64,000 nucleotides of DNA from a bacterium EF100-94H03 bin56 (GCA_002238685.1 MPMV01000014.1:1-64000), one strand, 5' to 3'; counted from the first letter of the stretch, positions 1-10,500 are shown. The notes: generated from the sequence alone by a model not told the origin. Made by a program: numbers and translations.

Positions 1-386
1 TTGACCGCGCGGGAGGTGAAGGCCTTGTTCACCAGGGCCCGGAGCCTCTTGTGGTCGGGCGGGTCGAGAAACAGCATGGAGAACTCGTCCGCCGGTGGCA
101 GCATGGCCTGTTGGCGGCGGGTCAGCGTGCCCAGGCGCGGGTCGTTGGCGAAGTTGCGGTGATCGCGCAGGATCGTGTCGGCATCGGCGTGGCGCGCGAA
201 CAACCAGGCGTTCATCAGTCGGCTGCGATGTATCGCGCCGCGGGCGCGCAGCGCCGCATAGACCGGATAGGGATTCTGGACCATGTCCGCCGACAGCGGG
301 TTGTAGGCCACTCCGGTCCGCCAGCGCTCGCCTGCGACGACAGCACGCGCCAGCACCGAGCGCACCGCCTCCGCGAGCCGGTCCAT
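1..386 (-). CDS. Cytochrome P450, N-terminal part (runs off left edge)
   Basis: The minus strand reads open from ATG at 386 to the window edge, giving about 128 residues. They contain the N-terminal P450 signature: a NPYPVYAALR segment near residue 40, a LFARHADADTILRD segment, and then DPPDHKRLRALVNKAF, the helix-C motif that contacts haem in bacterial class I P450s. This part shows no membrane anchor, so a soluble monooxygenase is expected. The oxygen-binding helix and the haem-cysteine loop lie outside the window, so substrate and activity cannot be judged. The start is the first ATG ahead of the conserved block. No redox partner gene is visible on this side. Confidence 0.88.
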   Translation of the reverse strand, partial: MDRLAEAVRSVLARAVVAGERWRTGVAYNPLSADMVQNPYPVYAALRARGAIHRSRLMNAWLFARHADADTILRDHRNFANDPRLGTLTRRQQAMLPPADEFSMLFLDPPDHKRLRALVNKAFTSRAV

Positions 387-672
387 CGGTGCGCCCCTAC
401 CGCCGGGGGCCTGCTCCGCGTGCGCCGCGGCGGTCACGAAGGGTGCCCGTTGCGCGGGTCCGGCGGGGATTGCGCGTCGATTGGCGGGACGGGAAGCCGG
501 GTGGGCGAGCGTTCGGGTTGCACCGGCTGGACCTTTCGGGCGATGGCCTGCTTATGGAAGATCTGGCGCATGCATCTGCATATTCGCAGACTCGGGTCGC
601 TTTCAACAGACTTCGGCCCAGGGAGAGCGTCCTGGTGCAGGTGTCGAACCCTGCGGATGCGAGAAGCAGTCC

Positions 673-1008
673 ATGGAGCGGAAGACGGCATCACATGCGG
701 GTGACGAGGTCGATGGAGGCGGGAAGTCCTCGCTGCGCGAGAGTTGGTCCCACGAACGCGACCGGATCGATGCCCAGGTGTTCAGGCGGAGGATGACGAC
801 AGCTGAACTCATGTACGCTGCCGCTGTCGCGACCGCCGGGGAACGACCTGCGGTGGCCGGTTCCAATGGCCGTCTGACCCGGCAGATCGAGCGGATGTCC
901 CGGTACACGCGCATTCTCGCGACAGCATTGTGCGACGAGATGCTCGCAAACGGGCGCGGTGAAGAGATGGAGGAGTTTCGCTTTGCCCGGGTGCGGCGGG
1001 AGCCTTGA
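673..1008 (+). CDS. Hypothetical small protein (111 aa)
   Basis: This open frame begins at ATG 673 with a GAGAAG purine tract about 8 bases upstream. The product is soluble, charged and probably helical, with many Arg and Glu residues; the C-terminal half (TRQIERMSRYTRILATALCDEML) looks more protein-like than the start. No family is recognised. It lies in the space between the divergent P450 gene and the toxin-antitoxin pair. The same frame is open upstream to 481, so the start is uncertain and the whole call is tentative. Confidence 0.3.
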   Translation: MERKTASHAGDEVDGGGKSSLRESWSHERDRIDAQVFRRRMTTAELMYAAAVATAGERPAVAGSNGRLTRQIERMSRYTRILATALCDEMLANGRGEEMEEFRFARVRREP

Positions 1009-1144
1009 GGGCTTACGGCAGACACGTTGTCATCCGGCGAAAAGACAATGGTGAGTATCGGGCATGGAGATCAAGGTCTTCGTCCCTCGGCTGCCGCAGA
1101 TATGACTCTGGTATATGTACCCGACTATAGAGTGGAGATCGGCC

Positions 1145-1447
1145 ATGGCGAATGCCGCACAGCAAAGGGCGAACAGGAACTACCGAGCGCGTCTGAAGCA
1201 GCGCGGCTTCAAGAGATTCGAGGTGTTGGCTCTCGAAACCGACCGGAATCTGTTGCGTACTCTTGCACGTCGCCTGGCCGAAAGTGGGCCTGAAGCGGAT
1301 CAGGCGCGGGCTGCAGTCAAGGCGTTGATTGCTGATGAACCGCCAAAGCCAGGCGGGAGTCTCGCGGCGCTGCGTCGCTCGCCGCTGGTTGGAGCTGATC
1401 TCGACCTGTCGCGGCCGCGTGTTCAAGGGCGCAGGGTCGATCTTTGA
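1145..1447 (+). CDS. VapB-type antitoxin (plasmid-stability family)
   Basis: This is a 100-residue protein starting at ATG 1145 with GGAG about 8 bases upstream. It begins MANAAQQRANRNYRARLKQR and continues with FEVLALETDRNLLRTLARRLAE, a short DNA-binding and dimerisation region typical of antitoxins paired with PIN toxins. The C-terminal tail is basic and proline-rich, as expected for the toxin-neutralising part. Its TGA overlaps the TTG start of the toxin gene, so the two are translationally coupled. In the family such antitoxins repress their own operon; the short palindrome GTATATGTAC at about 1110-1119, just upstream, is a possible operator, which is inference. Confidence 0.75.
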   Translation: MANAAQQRANRNYRARLKQRGFKRFEVLALETDRNLLRTLARRLAESGPEADQARAAVKALIADEPPKPGGSLAALRRSPLVGADLDLSRPRVQGRRVDL

Positions 1448-1890
1448 CACGCTATCTCCTTGACACCAACATCATCAGCAATGCCGTAAAGCCGCAGCCA
1501 TCGGCGCCTCTGTTCGACTGGATGGCTGCGCAGCTGGACGAAGATCTGTTTGTCGCCTCGCTGACCATCGCCGAAGTCCAGCGCCGCATTCTGGAATTGC
1601 CCAGCGGCAAGAAGCGAGATGACCTTGAAGCCTGGTTTACAGGCGAACAGGGGCCACAGGCGCTGTTTGCGGGGCGAATACTGTCGTTCGACGACAGGGC
1701 CGGCCTGATCTGGGCGCGCCTGATGGCAGAGGGCAAGGCCCAGGGCCACCCGCGCGGTGCTCTTGACATGATTCTCGCCGCGGTAGCGGAAGCGAACGAC
1801 TGCGTGGTGGTCACGGGGAACGAAAGGGACTTCGGGGGGAATCCGATTCTGAACCCCTTGCGGCAAGCAACGGAAGGGGGAGAACATTGA
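1444..1890 (+). CDS. vapC: VapC-type PIN-domain ribonuclease toxin
   Basis: This 148-residue protein spans a whole PIN domain. The acidic metal-binding residues are in place: Asp7 in YLLDTNI, a Glu in TIAEVQRR, an Asp in GALDMILAA and the terminal GNERDF motif. The usual ATG is replaced by TTG at 1444, which overlaps the antitoxin stop (TTGA). This start puts LLDTN at the position usual for VapC. Known VapC toxins cleave tRNA or rRNA when freed from the antitoxin; the target here is unknown. The gene appears intact. Confidence 0.85.
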   Translation: MTRYLLDTNIISNAVKPQPSAPLFDWMAAQLDEDLFVASLTIAEVQRRILELPSGKKRDDLEAWFTGEQGPQALFAGRILSFDDRAGLIWARLMAEGKAQGHPRGALDMILAAVAEANDCVVVTGNERDFGGNPILNPLRQATEGGEH

Positions 1891-2281
1891 CGGAAGAATC
1901 GTCGTCGCCGGCCACCAACTGATTGGCTTGGCCAAGGAGGGCATGCCGGCGATGCGCTTGCTGATCTTGACCGGCAAGCCCGGGAGCATACGGCTCCGGG
2001 CGATGCTCTCCGAATGGATGCGCATGGAAAGTGCTGTCCGGGTCCGGGATCTCGGTCTCTGCCGACGGTGAGACAATGGCTGACCTCGAGACAACTGTGT
2101 TCGACGTGATCGACGCTCTTGCGGACTTGCCCGCTTCGAACAAGCCCGTCATCGTGGCAAGGGCGGGATGCCGTTTCAGCAGCGGGCCCATTCAACACGA
2201 TGACCATGGGCTTCGAACATCCTGGACCTTCAGGTTCAAGAACCAGCGTGACGGAGCTGCAGTGCGCTTCCCGGCTGAGAT
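1891..2281 (+). other. Intergenic stretch with one weak ORF
   Basis: Between the toxin gene and the tail of the exporter gene no convincing gene is seen. A frame starting at ATG 2075, preceded by GGTGAG, encodes MADLETTVFDVIDALADLPA and then runs into the antisense of the exporter gene to 2372. Its first 40 residues look protein-like and the rest does not, so it could be a remnant of a gene truncated at its 3' end. Confidence 0.3.
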
Positions 2282-3466
2282 TCAGTGGCGTGCCCCCCAG
2301 GCAATGGAGGCAAGAGTTCCCGCACCGGAGAGGGCAAAGGAACCCAGGAGTACGAAGAGGGTGCCGTCGTAGAGATAGCCGATCAGGCTTCCCAGGGGCA
2401 CGGCGACGAGAGTGGAGATCAGCGTGACGATTGCCGCTCCGACGCCGGCAATGTTGCCCAATGGCTGCATGGCAAGGGCATTGAGGTTGCCGAACAGCAG
2501 CCCCACCCCGCCGAAGACCAGCAACAGTGATGCCAGGAACAGCCACAGCGGCGGAACACCATCGAAGGCAAAGGTCAGCCCCCAGGTCACGGCGGAACTG
2601 GCCGTCACGATGATGGCCGCGATGACGGACAGCCGGCGCATGCCGTAGCGCATGACGAGATGACCGTTGATGAGACCGGTGATACCGAAGGAAAGAGCGA
2701 GGCCTCCGAAGTAGAGGGGAAAGAGGAGGCCGACGTTGTAAGTGTCCTGAAAGACCTGCTGTGCGGTGCTGAGATAGGCGACAAAGGGAGCGAAGGCGCA
2801 GCCCAGCGCCAGTGTGTGGGCGAAGGCCTGGCGGGTTCGCACCACCATGACGGCCGATCTGATGATCGCCGTCACCGAGAACGGCAGGCGGCGGGGCAGG
2901 GTTTCCGGCTGGCGAAGCAGGAGCCACAGGCCGACGATCCCCGCCACGACGAATAGGGCGACAAAGATGGCTCGCCAGTTGGCGACGAGCAGAATCCCCT
3001 GTCCCATGGCCGGGGCGACCATGGGGACGGTGATGAAGACAGCCATCACGAAGGACATGATCCGTGCCATCAGGCGTCCCTCGTACTGGTCGCGCACCAG
3101 GGCCATGGAAACGACGCGGGGCGCGGCGGCCCCCACCCCCTGGAGCACGCGGCCGGCGATCATGACCCAGAACTCCGTGGCGGCGATGGAGATGACGCAA
3201 CCGGCCATGAAAATCGCCAGGCCGATGAGGATGGAGCCCTTTCTGCCGATGCTGTCCGACAGGGGCCCGAAGAGGAGGGGACCGACGCCGATTCCGAGGA
3301 AGAGCGCGGTGATGACGTACTGCACGTCGTTGCGTTCGGCCGCTCCCAGGTCGACACCGATATCGGGCAATGCCGGCAGCATGGCATCGGTCGACAGTGC
3401 CGAAAGCGCCATGAGAAGGGCGACCAGCGGCACGAACTCGCTGTTTTTCAACATCGCCTTCGTCAT
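2282..3466 (-). CDS. MFS multidrug efflux transporter, Bcr/CflA type
   Basis: This 394-residue hydrophobic protein should have 12 membrane helices. It carries the MFS loop 2-3 signature FGPLSDSIGRKGSILIGL, and the first segment (VALLMALSALSTDAMLPALP) has the early Asp and Pro pattern of the Bcr/CflA drug:H+ antiporter branch. Motif C-like glycines appear in the helix AGRVLQGVGAAAPRVVSM. Substrates of this branch include bicyclomycin and chloramphenicol, but specificity cannot be read from sequence. The gene stands alone. An alternative start at 3454 (MLKNSEFV) has a GAAGG tract just ahead of it and may be the real one. Confidence 0.85.
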   Translation of the reverse strand: MTKAMLKNSEFVPLVALLMALSALSTDAMLPALPDIGVDLGAAERNDVQYVITALFLGIGVGPLLFGPLSDSIGRKGSILIGLAIFMAGCVISIAATEFWVMIAGRVLQGVGAAAPRVVSMALVRDQYEGRLMARIMSFVMAVFITVPMVAPAMGQGILLVANWRAIFVALFVVAGIVGLWLLLRQPETLPRRLPFSVTAIIRSAVMVVRTRQAFAHTLALGCAFAPFVAYLSTAQQVFQDTYNVGLLFPLYFGGLALSFGITGLINGHLVMRYGMRRLSVIAAIIVTASSAVTWGLTFAFDGVPPLWLFLASLLLVFGGVGLLFGNLNALAMQPLGNIAGVGAAIVTLISTLVAVPLGSLIGYLYDGTLFVLLGSFALSGAGTLASIAWGARH

Positions 3467-3881
3467 CCCTGCACCCCGTATCCCCGAACGGATTTCTGAT
3501 CAGGTGGACGCGGCGTCCGGGAGACCCCTGAAGCTCTGGCGAACCTGTCGACAGCCAGGAACATACGCATTTCCCCGCGGGACGCTACCACCCTGGAGAT
3601 GGACCGGCCACCGCGCAGCGTTCGTGCACGGGACCATCCGGTTCCGGAGATCAGGACTCCGGATGAAGCGCACTGCTGGCGCAGGGATGCCCTGTTTCCT
3701 TGTGACATCTGCTGACGGCCTGAGAGGATCAGGTACCGTCGCCGGGCGACGGCACCGGCCGTCTTCTTGTCCACGGTCGATCGCGAAATCGGGGATCAGG
3801 CGAACCCCCACCCGTTGCCAGTGACACCGGGCTCCGATGTCGGCACCCGGCCCGGTTCTCCAACGATGCGGACCCGTGCGC
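3467..3881. other. Non-coding gap between exporter and nar operon
   Basis: About 415 bases without a convincing gene. Short frames exist on both strands but none has recognisable protein character. The stretch holds the 3' trailer of the nar transcript and the upstream region of the exporter gene, both on the minus strand. I see no clear terminator hairpin with a T tract. Confidence 0.4.
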
Positions 3882-4643
3882 TTACTGGACCAGGGGTGTG
3901 TCCGCGGCGGCGATCCGGAAGCCCGAGATGCTGGCGTTGCCTGCCAGAAGCTGAACGTATTGCCGGAAGGCGCGGCGCCAGGAAGCCTCCTTCAGGTAGT
4001 CGGCAACCTTGTCGGCGACGGCCTCATAGGGGAGCTGACGTCCTGAAATGCGCTTGTCGACCCGCACGACATGGATGCCGTAACGGCTCCTGACCGGCAC
4101 CGGCGAGAGCTGGCCTTCGTCCAGGTTGAACAGGAAGGTCTCGAGTTCAGGCACGGTGTCACCACGCGATACCTGGCCGAGCCTGCCGTCGTTGTGACGT
4201 GAATCGCAGGCCGAATGGGTCCGTGCCAGTTCACCGAAGCGTTCGGGGGATTCGCTCAGGGTGTCGATGGCGCGTTGTGCTTCGGTTTTCTTGCGTGTGC
4301 GCTCTTGCGCGTTGTCGGCTGGTGCGGCGAAGAGGATGTGCGCCGCCTCCACCAGATCGGGGCTGCGAAAGCGTACCCGGTTGTTGCCATAGTAGCGCCG
4401 GCATTCCTCGTCGGTTGGCTCGGGAACGTTCACCTCGCGTTCGATCAGGGCCTGGAACGTCCCGCTGTCATCGTCACCCTCGATGCCGATGGCCCGCGCC
4501 CGGTCGAGAATGAGGGTGCGAATCACCAGCCACTCGCAGGCGGCCTGGCGTGCCTCGTCGGCACTCTTCGCCGGGTGATACTGCATCTCCCGCAGGATGT
4601 CGTCTTCGCTGATGTGCTGATCGTTGACCCGGATGCCGGTCAC
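3882..4643 (-). CDS. Parvulin-type peptidyl-prolyl isomerase, NifM-like
   Basis: This 253-residue protein has an N-terminal helical chaperone-like half and a PpiC rotamase domain at about residues 95-205, seen as VEAAHILF, then FGELARTHSACDSR, GRLGQVSRGDTVPELE and YGIHVVRVDKR. It has no signal peptide, so it should act in the cytoplasm. It follows narI by three bases and closes the nar operon. NifM-like isomerases occur at this position in nar operons of several proteobacteria, and NifM itself matures nitrogenase Fe protein. A role in folding or maturation of the nitrate reductase complex is therefore a reasonable inference, not shown by sequence. Confidence 0.85.
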   Translation of the reverse strand: MTGIRVNDQHISEDDILREMQYHPAKSADEARQAACEWLVIRTLILDRARAIGIEGDDDSGTFQALIEREVNVPEPTDEECRRYYGNNRVRFRSPDLVEAAHILFAAPADNAQERTRKKTEAQRAIDTLSESPERFGELARTHSACDSRHNDGRLGQVSRGDTVPELETFLFNLDEGQLSPVPVRSRYGIHVVRVDKRISGRQLPYEAVADKVADYLKEASWRRAFRQYVQLLAGNASISGFRIAAADTPLVQ

Positions 4644-4645
4644 GG

Positions 4646-5350
4646 TCAGGCCGTCCGCTTGTGGTCGCGGCTGCGCACCACCTGGTAGCCGCGGCGGCCG
4701 AGATAGCCGACGGGAGCGCTCCAGATGTGGACCAGGCGGCTGAACGGAAAGACGAGGAAGATCGTCAGTCCAAGAGCGATGTGCGCCTTGTAGACCCAGG
4801 AGACGTCAACCACATGGAGCGCGGCATCGGCCTGGAAGGTGACGATCTTCTGCGCCCACAGGGACAGCGTCACCATGACGTCGCCGCTTTCGCGATGCGC
4901 CCAGGAAAACGGCAGCGTCACCATGCCGAGTACAAGCTGCAGCCACAGGATGACCAGGATGGCGATATCCATGGCGCTTGACGTCTTGCGGATGCGCGGA
5001 TCGAGGAGGCGCCGGTGAAGCAGCATGGTGAGGCCGACGAAGCACACGGCTCCGGCGACGCCGCCGGCGACGATCGCCATCACCTGCTTGGCCGACGAGG
5101 TGAGACCAACGGCGTGGTAGATCTCCCTGGGTGTCAGGAGACCGACAAGGTGCCCGAAGAAGAGGAACAGGATTCCGACATGGAAGAGGACGCTCCCCAT
5201 CATCAACTGGTGCCGGCGCAGAAGCTGGCTGGAGCCGCTGCGCCAGGTGTACTGCTCGCGGTCGAAGCGGATCAGGCTCCCCGCCAGGAATACCGTCGCC
5301 GCCAGGTAGGGGTAGTAGCCGAAGACCAGGATGTGGAACCAGTCGCCCAT
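4646..5350 (-). CDS. narI: Respiratory nitrate reductase gamma subunit (cytochrome b)
   Basis: NarI is the membrane diheme subunit that oxidises quinol and passes electrons to NarH. The 234-residue protein starts at ATG 5350, two bases after the narJ stop, and reads MGDWFHILVFGYYPYLAATV. Five membrane segments are evident. The candidate haem ligands are His57 and His67 (FHVGILFLFFGH) and His190 and His208 (YKAHIALGL and FSRLVHIW), the spacing expected for the family. A longer frame exists upstream but is shadow of narJ. The C-terminus ends in a basic cytoplasmic tail. Confidence 0.96.
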   Translation of the reverse strand: MGDWFHILVFGYYPYLAATVFLAGSLIRFDREQYTWRSGSSQLLRRHQLMMGSVLFHVGILFLFFGHLVGLLTPREIYHAVGLTSSAKQVMAIVAGGVAGAVCFVGLTMLLHRRLLDPRIRKTSSAMDIAILVILWLQLVLGMVTLPFSWAHRESGDVMVTLSLWAQKIVTFQADAALHVVDVSWVYKAHIALGLTIFLVFPFSRLVHIWSAPVGYLGRRGYQVVRSRDHKRTA

Positions 5351-5352
5351 CG

Positions 5353-6048
5353 TCACACTCCGTCCCGTGCGTGGTCCGTGGGAAGAGCGAATTCCGCCAT
5401 GCGGTTGAGAGTTTCCCGCGCTGCCGGGCATGACCCGTCACCGGCAAAGGCGGGGACCTCTTCCCAGTCCTCGTCGATGGCCGCGGCCTCTTCCGCCGGC
5501 GCCCGGTCGTGTTCGAGAAGGCTCTCCACTGCGGCACGGGGCGCTTTCCTTGCGGCCAGGTCCTCGAGTGCCGCAAAGATCGCGCCATAGTCGCTGCCAC
5601 GTCGCTCCAGGCGAATGCGGATGGCCGAGAGGATGTGGATGACGTCGCCGAGAAGGCTGTTGGCCTCATCATCCGCGGTCAATGACAGGAACTCGAGGAA
5701 GAGCGGCAGGTAGTCCGGCAGTTCACGCGTGTCGATACGGTAGCCTGCCGCTTCATAGTGAGCCGCCAGATTGACCATCGCCTGGCCGCGATCGCGGGAT
5801 TCACCGTGAATGTGCTCGAAGAGGTGAAGCGACAGGCTGCGCGAACGGTCGAACTGGCTGACATAGATTTCCTGTGCCTCGATGAGATCGCTGGCGCCAA
5901 GACGCGCGACGAGCCGGCTGACAGCCGCCCGTGTCGTCGCCGTCAGGCGCCTGTCGGCGTCGAGAACCACGCCGATCTCTGCCGCCGCCTCCACCAGGTC
6001 GGCGTCCGGATAATGCAGCAGGGCGCCCAGGGCCCGGTAGATCATCAT
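5353..6048 (-). CDS. narJ: Nitrate reductase assembly chaperone
   Basis: NarJ is a cytoplasmic TorD-like chaperone that binds apo-NarG and allows insertion of the molybdenum cofactor before the complex joins NarI. The 231-residue protein has the hallmark LHLFEHIHGESRDRGQAMV near residue 75 and is predicted all-helical. Its start overlaps the narH stop by four bases (ATGA), so translation is coupled. It is not part of the final enzyme. Confidence 0.96.
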   Translation of the reverse strand: MMIYRALGALLHYPDADLVEAAAEIGVVLDADRRLTATTRAAVSRLVARLGASDLIEAQEIYVSQFDRSRSLSLHLFEHIHGESRDRGQAMVNLAAHYEAAGYRIDTRELPDYLPLFLEFLSLTADDEANSLLGDVIHILSAIRIRLERRGSDYGAIFAALEDLAARKAPRAAVESLLEHDRAPAEEAAAIDEDWEEVPAFAGDGSCPAARETLNRMAEFALPTDHARDGV

Positions 6049-7586
6049 CGTTCACCGGCATGGACGCCGGAACGCCCGCCGGCGCTCGGTCCCACCCGGA
6101 CCTCGTGGCTGAAGAGATCGATCTTGCCTCCACCGCTGCACCCGTCGCCGAAGCTGAATCCGCATTCGCCGCGCAGGTCGAAGGCCTCCTCGGCGTATTC
6201 GCGGTGGGTGGTGGGTATGACGAAACGGTCTTCGTAGTTGGCGATCGCCATGGTCTGGTACATGTCCTCGACCTGCGCCTCTGTCAGACCGACGGCGTCG
6301 AGAACATCCGTCTCACGGCGTCCCTCGACATGCCTGGCGCGCATGTAGATACGCATGGCCAGCATCCGCTCAAGCGCCAGGGTGACCGGCTTGTCGTCTC
6401 CGGCCGTGAGCAGGTTGGCGAGATACCTGACGGGAATCCGCAACTGGGAGACGTCCGGGATGAGCCCCTGTGAGCCAAGCATGCCGTTTTCCGCCGCCGA
6501 CTGGATCGGCGAGAGCGGTGGCACGTACCACACCATGGGCAGGGTGCGGTACTCCGGGTGCAGCGGAAAGGCGACCTTCCAGTCCATCGCCATGCGCCAC
6601 ACGGGCGAGCGTTGCGCGGCATCGATCCACGCCTGGGGAACGCCGTCCTTCAGTGCCTGGCGGATGACATCGGGATCATGGGGATCGAGGAAGATATCGA
6701 GCTGTGCCTGGTAGAGGTCCTGGGGGTCCTCGACGGAAGCGGCCTCCTCGATACGGTCGGCATCGTACATCAGGACGCCGAGATAGCGGATGCGACCCAC
6801 ACAGGTCTCCGAACATACCGTCGGTTCGCCGGCCTCGATGCGCGGATAGCAGAAGATGCACTTCTCCGATTTTCCCGAGCGCCAGTTGTAGTAGATCTTC
6901 TTGTAGGGACATGCGGACACGCACATGCGCCAGCCGCGGCACTTGTCCTGATCGATGAGGACGATGCCATCCTCTTCGCGCTTGTAGATGGCGCCGGAGG
7001 GACAGGCGGCAACGCACGAAGGATTGAGGCAGTGCTCGCACAGACGCGGCAGATACATCATGAAGGTATTCTCGAACTGCCCGTAGATCTCCTTTTCCAT
7101 CGCCTCGAAATTGACGTCCTGGCTGCGCTTGGCGAACTCGCCACCGAGAATTTCCTCCCAGTTCGGTCCCCATTTCACCTTGTCCATGCGTTCGCCGCTG
7201 ATCAGGGAACGTGGTCGCGCTGTCGGCGGTGTGCGTGATTCCGGGGCGTTGTGGAGATGCTCGTAGTCGAAGGTGAAGGGCTCGTAGTAGTCGTCGATCT
7301 GCGGCATGTCCGGATTGGCGAAGATCTTCGCCAGGATGCGCAGCTTGCCCCCCATCTTCGGCGCGATGCGGCCATTCTTCTTGCGCACCCAGCCGCCGTT
7401 CCAGACGTCCTGGTTCTCCCATTGGCGGGGATAGCCGACACCGGGCTTGGTCTCGACGTTGTTGAACCAGGCGTACTCCATGCCCTCGCGGCTGGTCCAC
7501 ACGTTCTTGCAGGTGACCGAGCAGGTATGGCAGCCGATGCACTTGTCAAGATTGAGAACCTTGCCGATCTGTGCGCGCACCTTCAT
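6045..7586 (-). CDS. narH: Respiratory nitrate reductase beta subunit (Fe-S)
   Basis: NarH carries four iron-sulfur clusters that move electrons from NarI to NarG. The 513-residue protein begins MKVRAQIGKVLNLDKCIGCH, with Cys16, Cys19, Cys22 and Cys26 as the first cluster motif. Further motifs follow near residues 180-265: CEHCLNPSCVAACP, CRGWRMCVSACPYKK, CIFCYPRI and CSETC. The Trp in CRGWRMC replaces a Cys, which is the usual mark of the single 3Fe-4S cluster in NarH. Length is normal for the family, and the start overlaps the narG stop by four bases. Confidence 0.97.
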   Translation of the reverse strand: MKVRAQIGKVLNLDKCIGCHTCSVTCKNVWTSREGMEYAWFNNVETKPGVGYPRQWENQDVWNGGWVRKKNGRIAPKMGGKLRILAKIFANPDMPQIDDYYEPFTFDYEHLHNAPESRTPPTARPRSLISGERMDKVKWGPNWEEILGGEFAKRSQDVNFEAMEKEIYGQFENTFMMYLPRLCEHCLNPSCVAACPSGAIYKREEDGIVLIDQDKCRGWRMCVSACPYKKIYYNWRSGKSEKCIFCYPRIEAGEPTVCSETCVGRIRYLGVLMYDADRIEEAASVEDPQDLYQAQLDIFLDPHDPDVIRQALKDGVPQAWIDAAQRSPVWRMAMDWKVAFPLHPEYRTLPMVWYVPPLSPIQSAAENGMLGSQGLIPDVSQLRIPVRYLANLLTAGDDKPVTLALERMLAMRIYMRARHVEGRRETDVLDAVGLTEAQVEDMYQTMAIANYEDRFVIPTTHREYAEEAFDLRGECGFSFGDGCSGGGKIDLFSHEVRVGPSAGGRSGVHAGER

Positions 7587-10500
7587 GACGTCGCCTCCAT
7601 TGCAGTGGCCGGGAGTGGATCGTCCATCCAGTCCACTTCCCGCATACGGCGCACGATCACGAATTCGTCACGATTCGAGCCGACAGTGCCGTAGTAGTTG
7701 AACCCGTAGGACTGCTGCGCGTAGCCGCCGACCATGTGGGTTGGCTTGACCGTGGCGCGGGTGACGGAGTTGTGGATGCCGCCGCGCTGACCGGTGATCT
7801 CGCTTCCGGGCATGTTCACGATCTTCTCCTGGGCGTGATACATCAGCGTCATGCCTTCCGGAACGCGCTGGCTGACGACCGCCCGGGCGACCAGAGCGCC
7901 GTTGGCGTTGTAGGCCTCGACCCAGTCATTGTCCTCGGCGCCAATGCGTGCGGCATCGGTTTCGCTGATCCAGATGATCGGTCCGCCACGCGACAGGGTG
8001 AGCATCAGGAGATTGTCGGTATAGGTGGAGTGGATGCCCCACTTCTGGTGCGGCGTGATGAAGTTGAGAACCACCTGCGGGTTGCCGTTGTCCTTGTCAT
8101 CGATCAGCGGGGAGATGGTCTTCGTGTCGATGGGAGGCTTGTAGACGCACAGCTGTTCGCCGAAGGCACGCATCCACAGGTGGTCCTGGTAGAGTTGCTG
8201 GCGGCCGGAGAGCGTGCGCCAGGGGATCAGTTCGTGCACGTTGGTGTAGCCGGCCGTGTAGGTGACATGTTCCGACTCGACGCCCGACCAGGTGGGCGAA
8301 GAGATGATCTTGCGCGGCTGGGCCTGGAGATCGCGAAAGCGCAGGCTGTCCTCCTCGCGGGCCGCCGCCAGGTGTTCGTGATCGCGCCCTGTCGCCTTGC
8401 CGAGGGCCTTCCAGGCCTTGACCGCCACCTTGCCGTTGGTCTCCGGGGCCAGGGTCAGAACGACCTCCGATGCATCGATATCGGATTCGATCCGGGCCAT
8501 GCCCTGAGTGATGCCTTCCGTGCGCACCTCGCCGTTCAGCCGCTTCAGGAAGGCAACCTCGTCATCGGTGTTCCACGTGATGCCCTTGCCGCCATTGCCC
8601 GCTTTCGTCAGCAGGGGGCCAAGGGCCGTGAACTTCCGGTATGTGTTCGGGTAATCGCGCTCGACGACCACCATGCCCGGCATGGTCTTGCCGGGCTGCG
8701 CCTCGCACTCGCCCTTCTTCCAGTCCCTGACCGTGGTCGCCTGGGCGAGTTCCGCGGGCGTGTCGTGCAGGGTCGGCACCAGCACCAGGTCGCGCTCGAC
8801 ACCGAGTGTGCCCTCGGCGAGGTCGGAGAACGTCTTCGCAATTCCCTTGAAGATCTCCCAGTCGCTGCGGGTTTCCCACACCGGGTCCACGGCTGCGGAC
8901 AGCGGATGGATGAAGGGGTGCATGTCCGAGGTGTTGAGGTCGTTCTTTTCGTACCAGGTCGCCGTGGGGAGGACGATGTCGGAGTAAAGACAGGTCGTCG
9001 ACATGCGGAAATCGAGGGTGACGAGAAGGTCGAGCTTGCCTTCCGGTGCACTCTCGTGCCAGTCCACCTCGACCGGCTTGCATCCGCCCGTTTCACCCAG
9101 ATCCTTGCCCTGCACTCCGTGCTGGGTTCCCAGCAGATGCTTGAGGAAGTACTCGTGGCCCTTGCCGCTGGAACCAAGGAGGTTGGAGCGCCACACGAAG
9201 AGATTGCGCGGCCAGTTCTTCGGATTGTCGGGGTCTTCGGCGGCAAGGCGTAGATCGCCCGAGGAGAGGCCGGCGACGGTTGTCGCCACCGGGTCACCCT
9301 CTCCCGCCGCCCGCGTCACCTCCAGGGGATTGGCCTCGAGCTGCGGAGCGGAGGGCAGCCAGCCCATGCGTTCGGACCTGACATTGAAATCGATGAGGCT
9401 GAGTGACGACCATTCGCCGTCGGGCGCCAGCGGCGAGACCAGTTCGCTGGCAGCCAGCTTCTCGTAACGCCACTGGTCGGTATGGGCATACCAGAACGAT
9501 GTGCTGTTCATGTGGCGCGGCGGCCGGTTCCAGTCGAGAGCGAAGGCGAGCGGCAACCAGCCGGTCTGCGGCCTCAGCTTCTCCTGACCGACATAGTGCG
9601 ACCAGCCTCCACCGGACTTGCCGACGCAGCCGCACATCACCAGGAGGTTGATGATGCCGCGATAGATCATGTCCATGTGGTACCAGTGGTTGAGGGCGGC
9701 GCCGACGATGATCATCGAGCGCCCCTCGGTCTTGTGGGCATTGTCGGCAAAGGCCCTGGCCACGGCGATCACCTTGTCACGCCCCACGCCGGTGATGCGC
9801 TCCTGCCACGCCGGTGTGTAGGGCACGTCGTCGTCGAATGTCTGCGCCACGTTGTCGCCGCCAAGCCCGCGGTCGATGCCGTAGTTGGCCACAAGAAGGT
9901 CGAAGACCGTGGCAACCGGCATTTCGCCATCCCTGGTGGCAATCGTCTTCACCGGAACATGGCGCCACAGCACGTCGTCGTGATCCGTGCCCGTGAAATG
10001 GTCGTGTCGGGCGTTGCCGAAGTAAGGGAACCCGACTGACAGGACGTCGTCTCTGGATTCCAGAAGGCTCAGACGCAGCCTTGTGGCATTTCCCCGGGCC
10101 CCCTCCTTTTCCTCGATGTTCCACTTGCCGCTCTCTCCCCAGCGGAATCCGACGGATCCCACCGGACACACGAGGGCATCCCCGGCACTCTCGTCCACCG
10201 CGACGGTCTTCCATTCGGGGTTGTTGGTCTCACCCAGGGCGCCCTCGATATCGGCGGCGCGCAGCAGGCGGTCCGGCACCCAGCCGTCATCCGTCTTCCT
10301 CAGGGCGACCAGCATCGGCATGTCGGTAAAGCGCCGGCAGTACTCCTCGAAGTAGGGGCTCTTCGATTCGAGATGCCATTCCCTGAGAACGACGTGACCC
10401 ATGGCAAGGGCCAGGGCCGCATCGGTGCCCTGCTTGGGATTGAGCCAGATGTCGGCGAACTTCGATGCTTCGCTGTAGTCGGGCGTGACGGTCACCGTCG

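Noticed and set aside
1891..2281. A second antitoxin gene after vapC
   Set aside because: The only candidate frame loses protein character after about 40 codons and runs into the exporter gene.
7736..9253. Long open frame antisense to narG (505 codons)
   Set aside because: A high-GC mirror frame of a certain gene; its sequence is low-complexity and matches no family.
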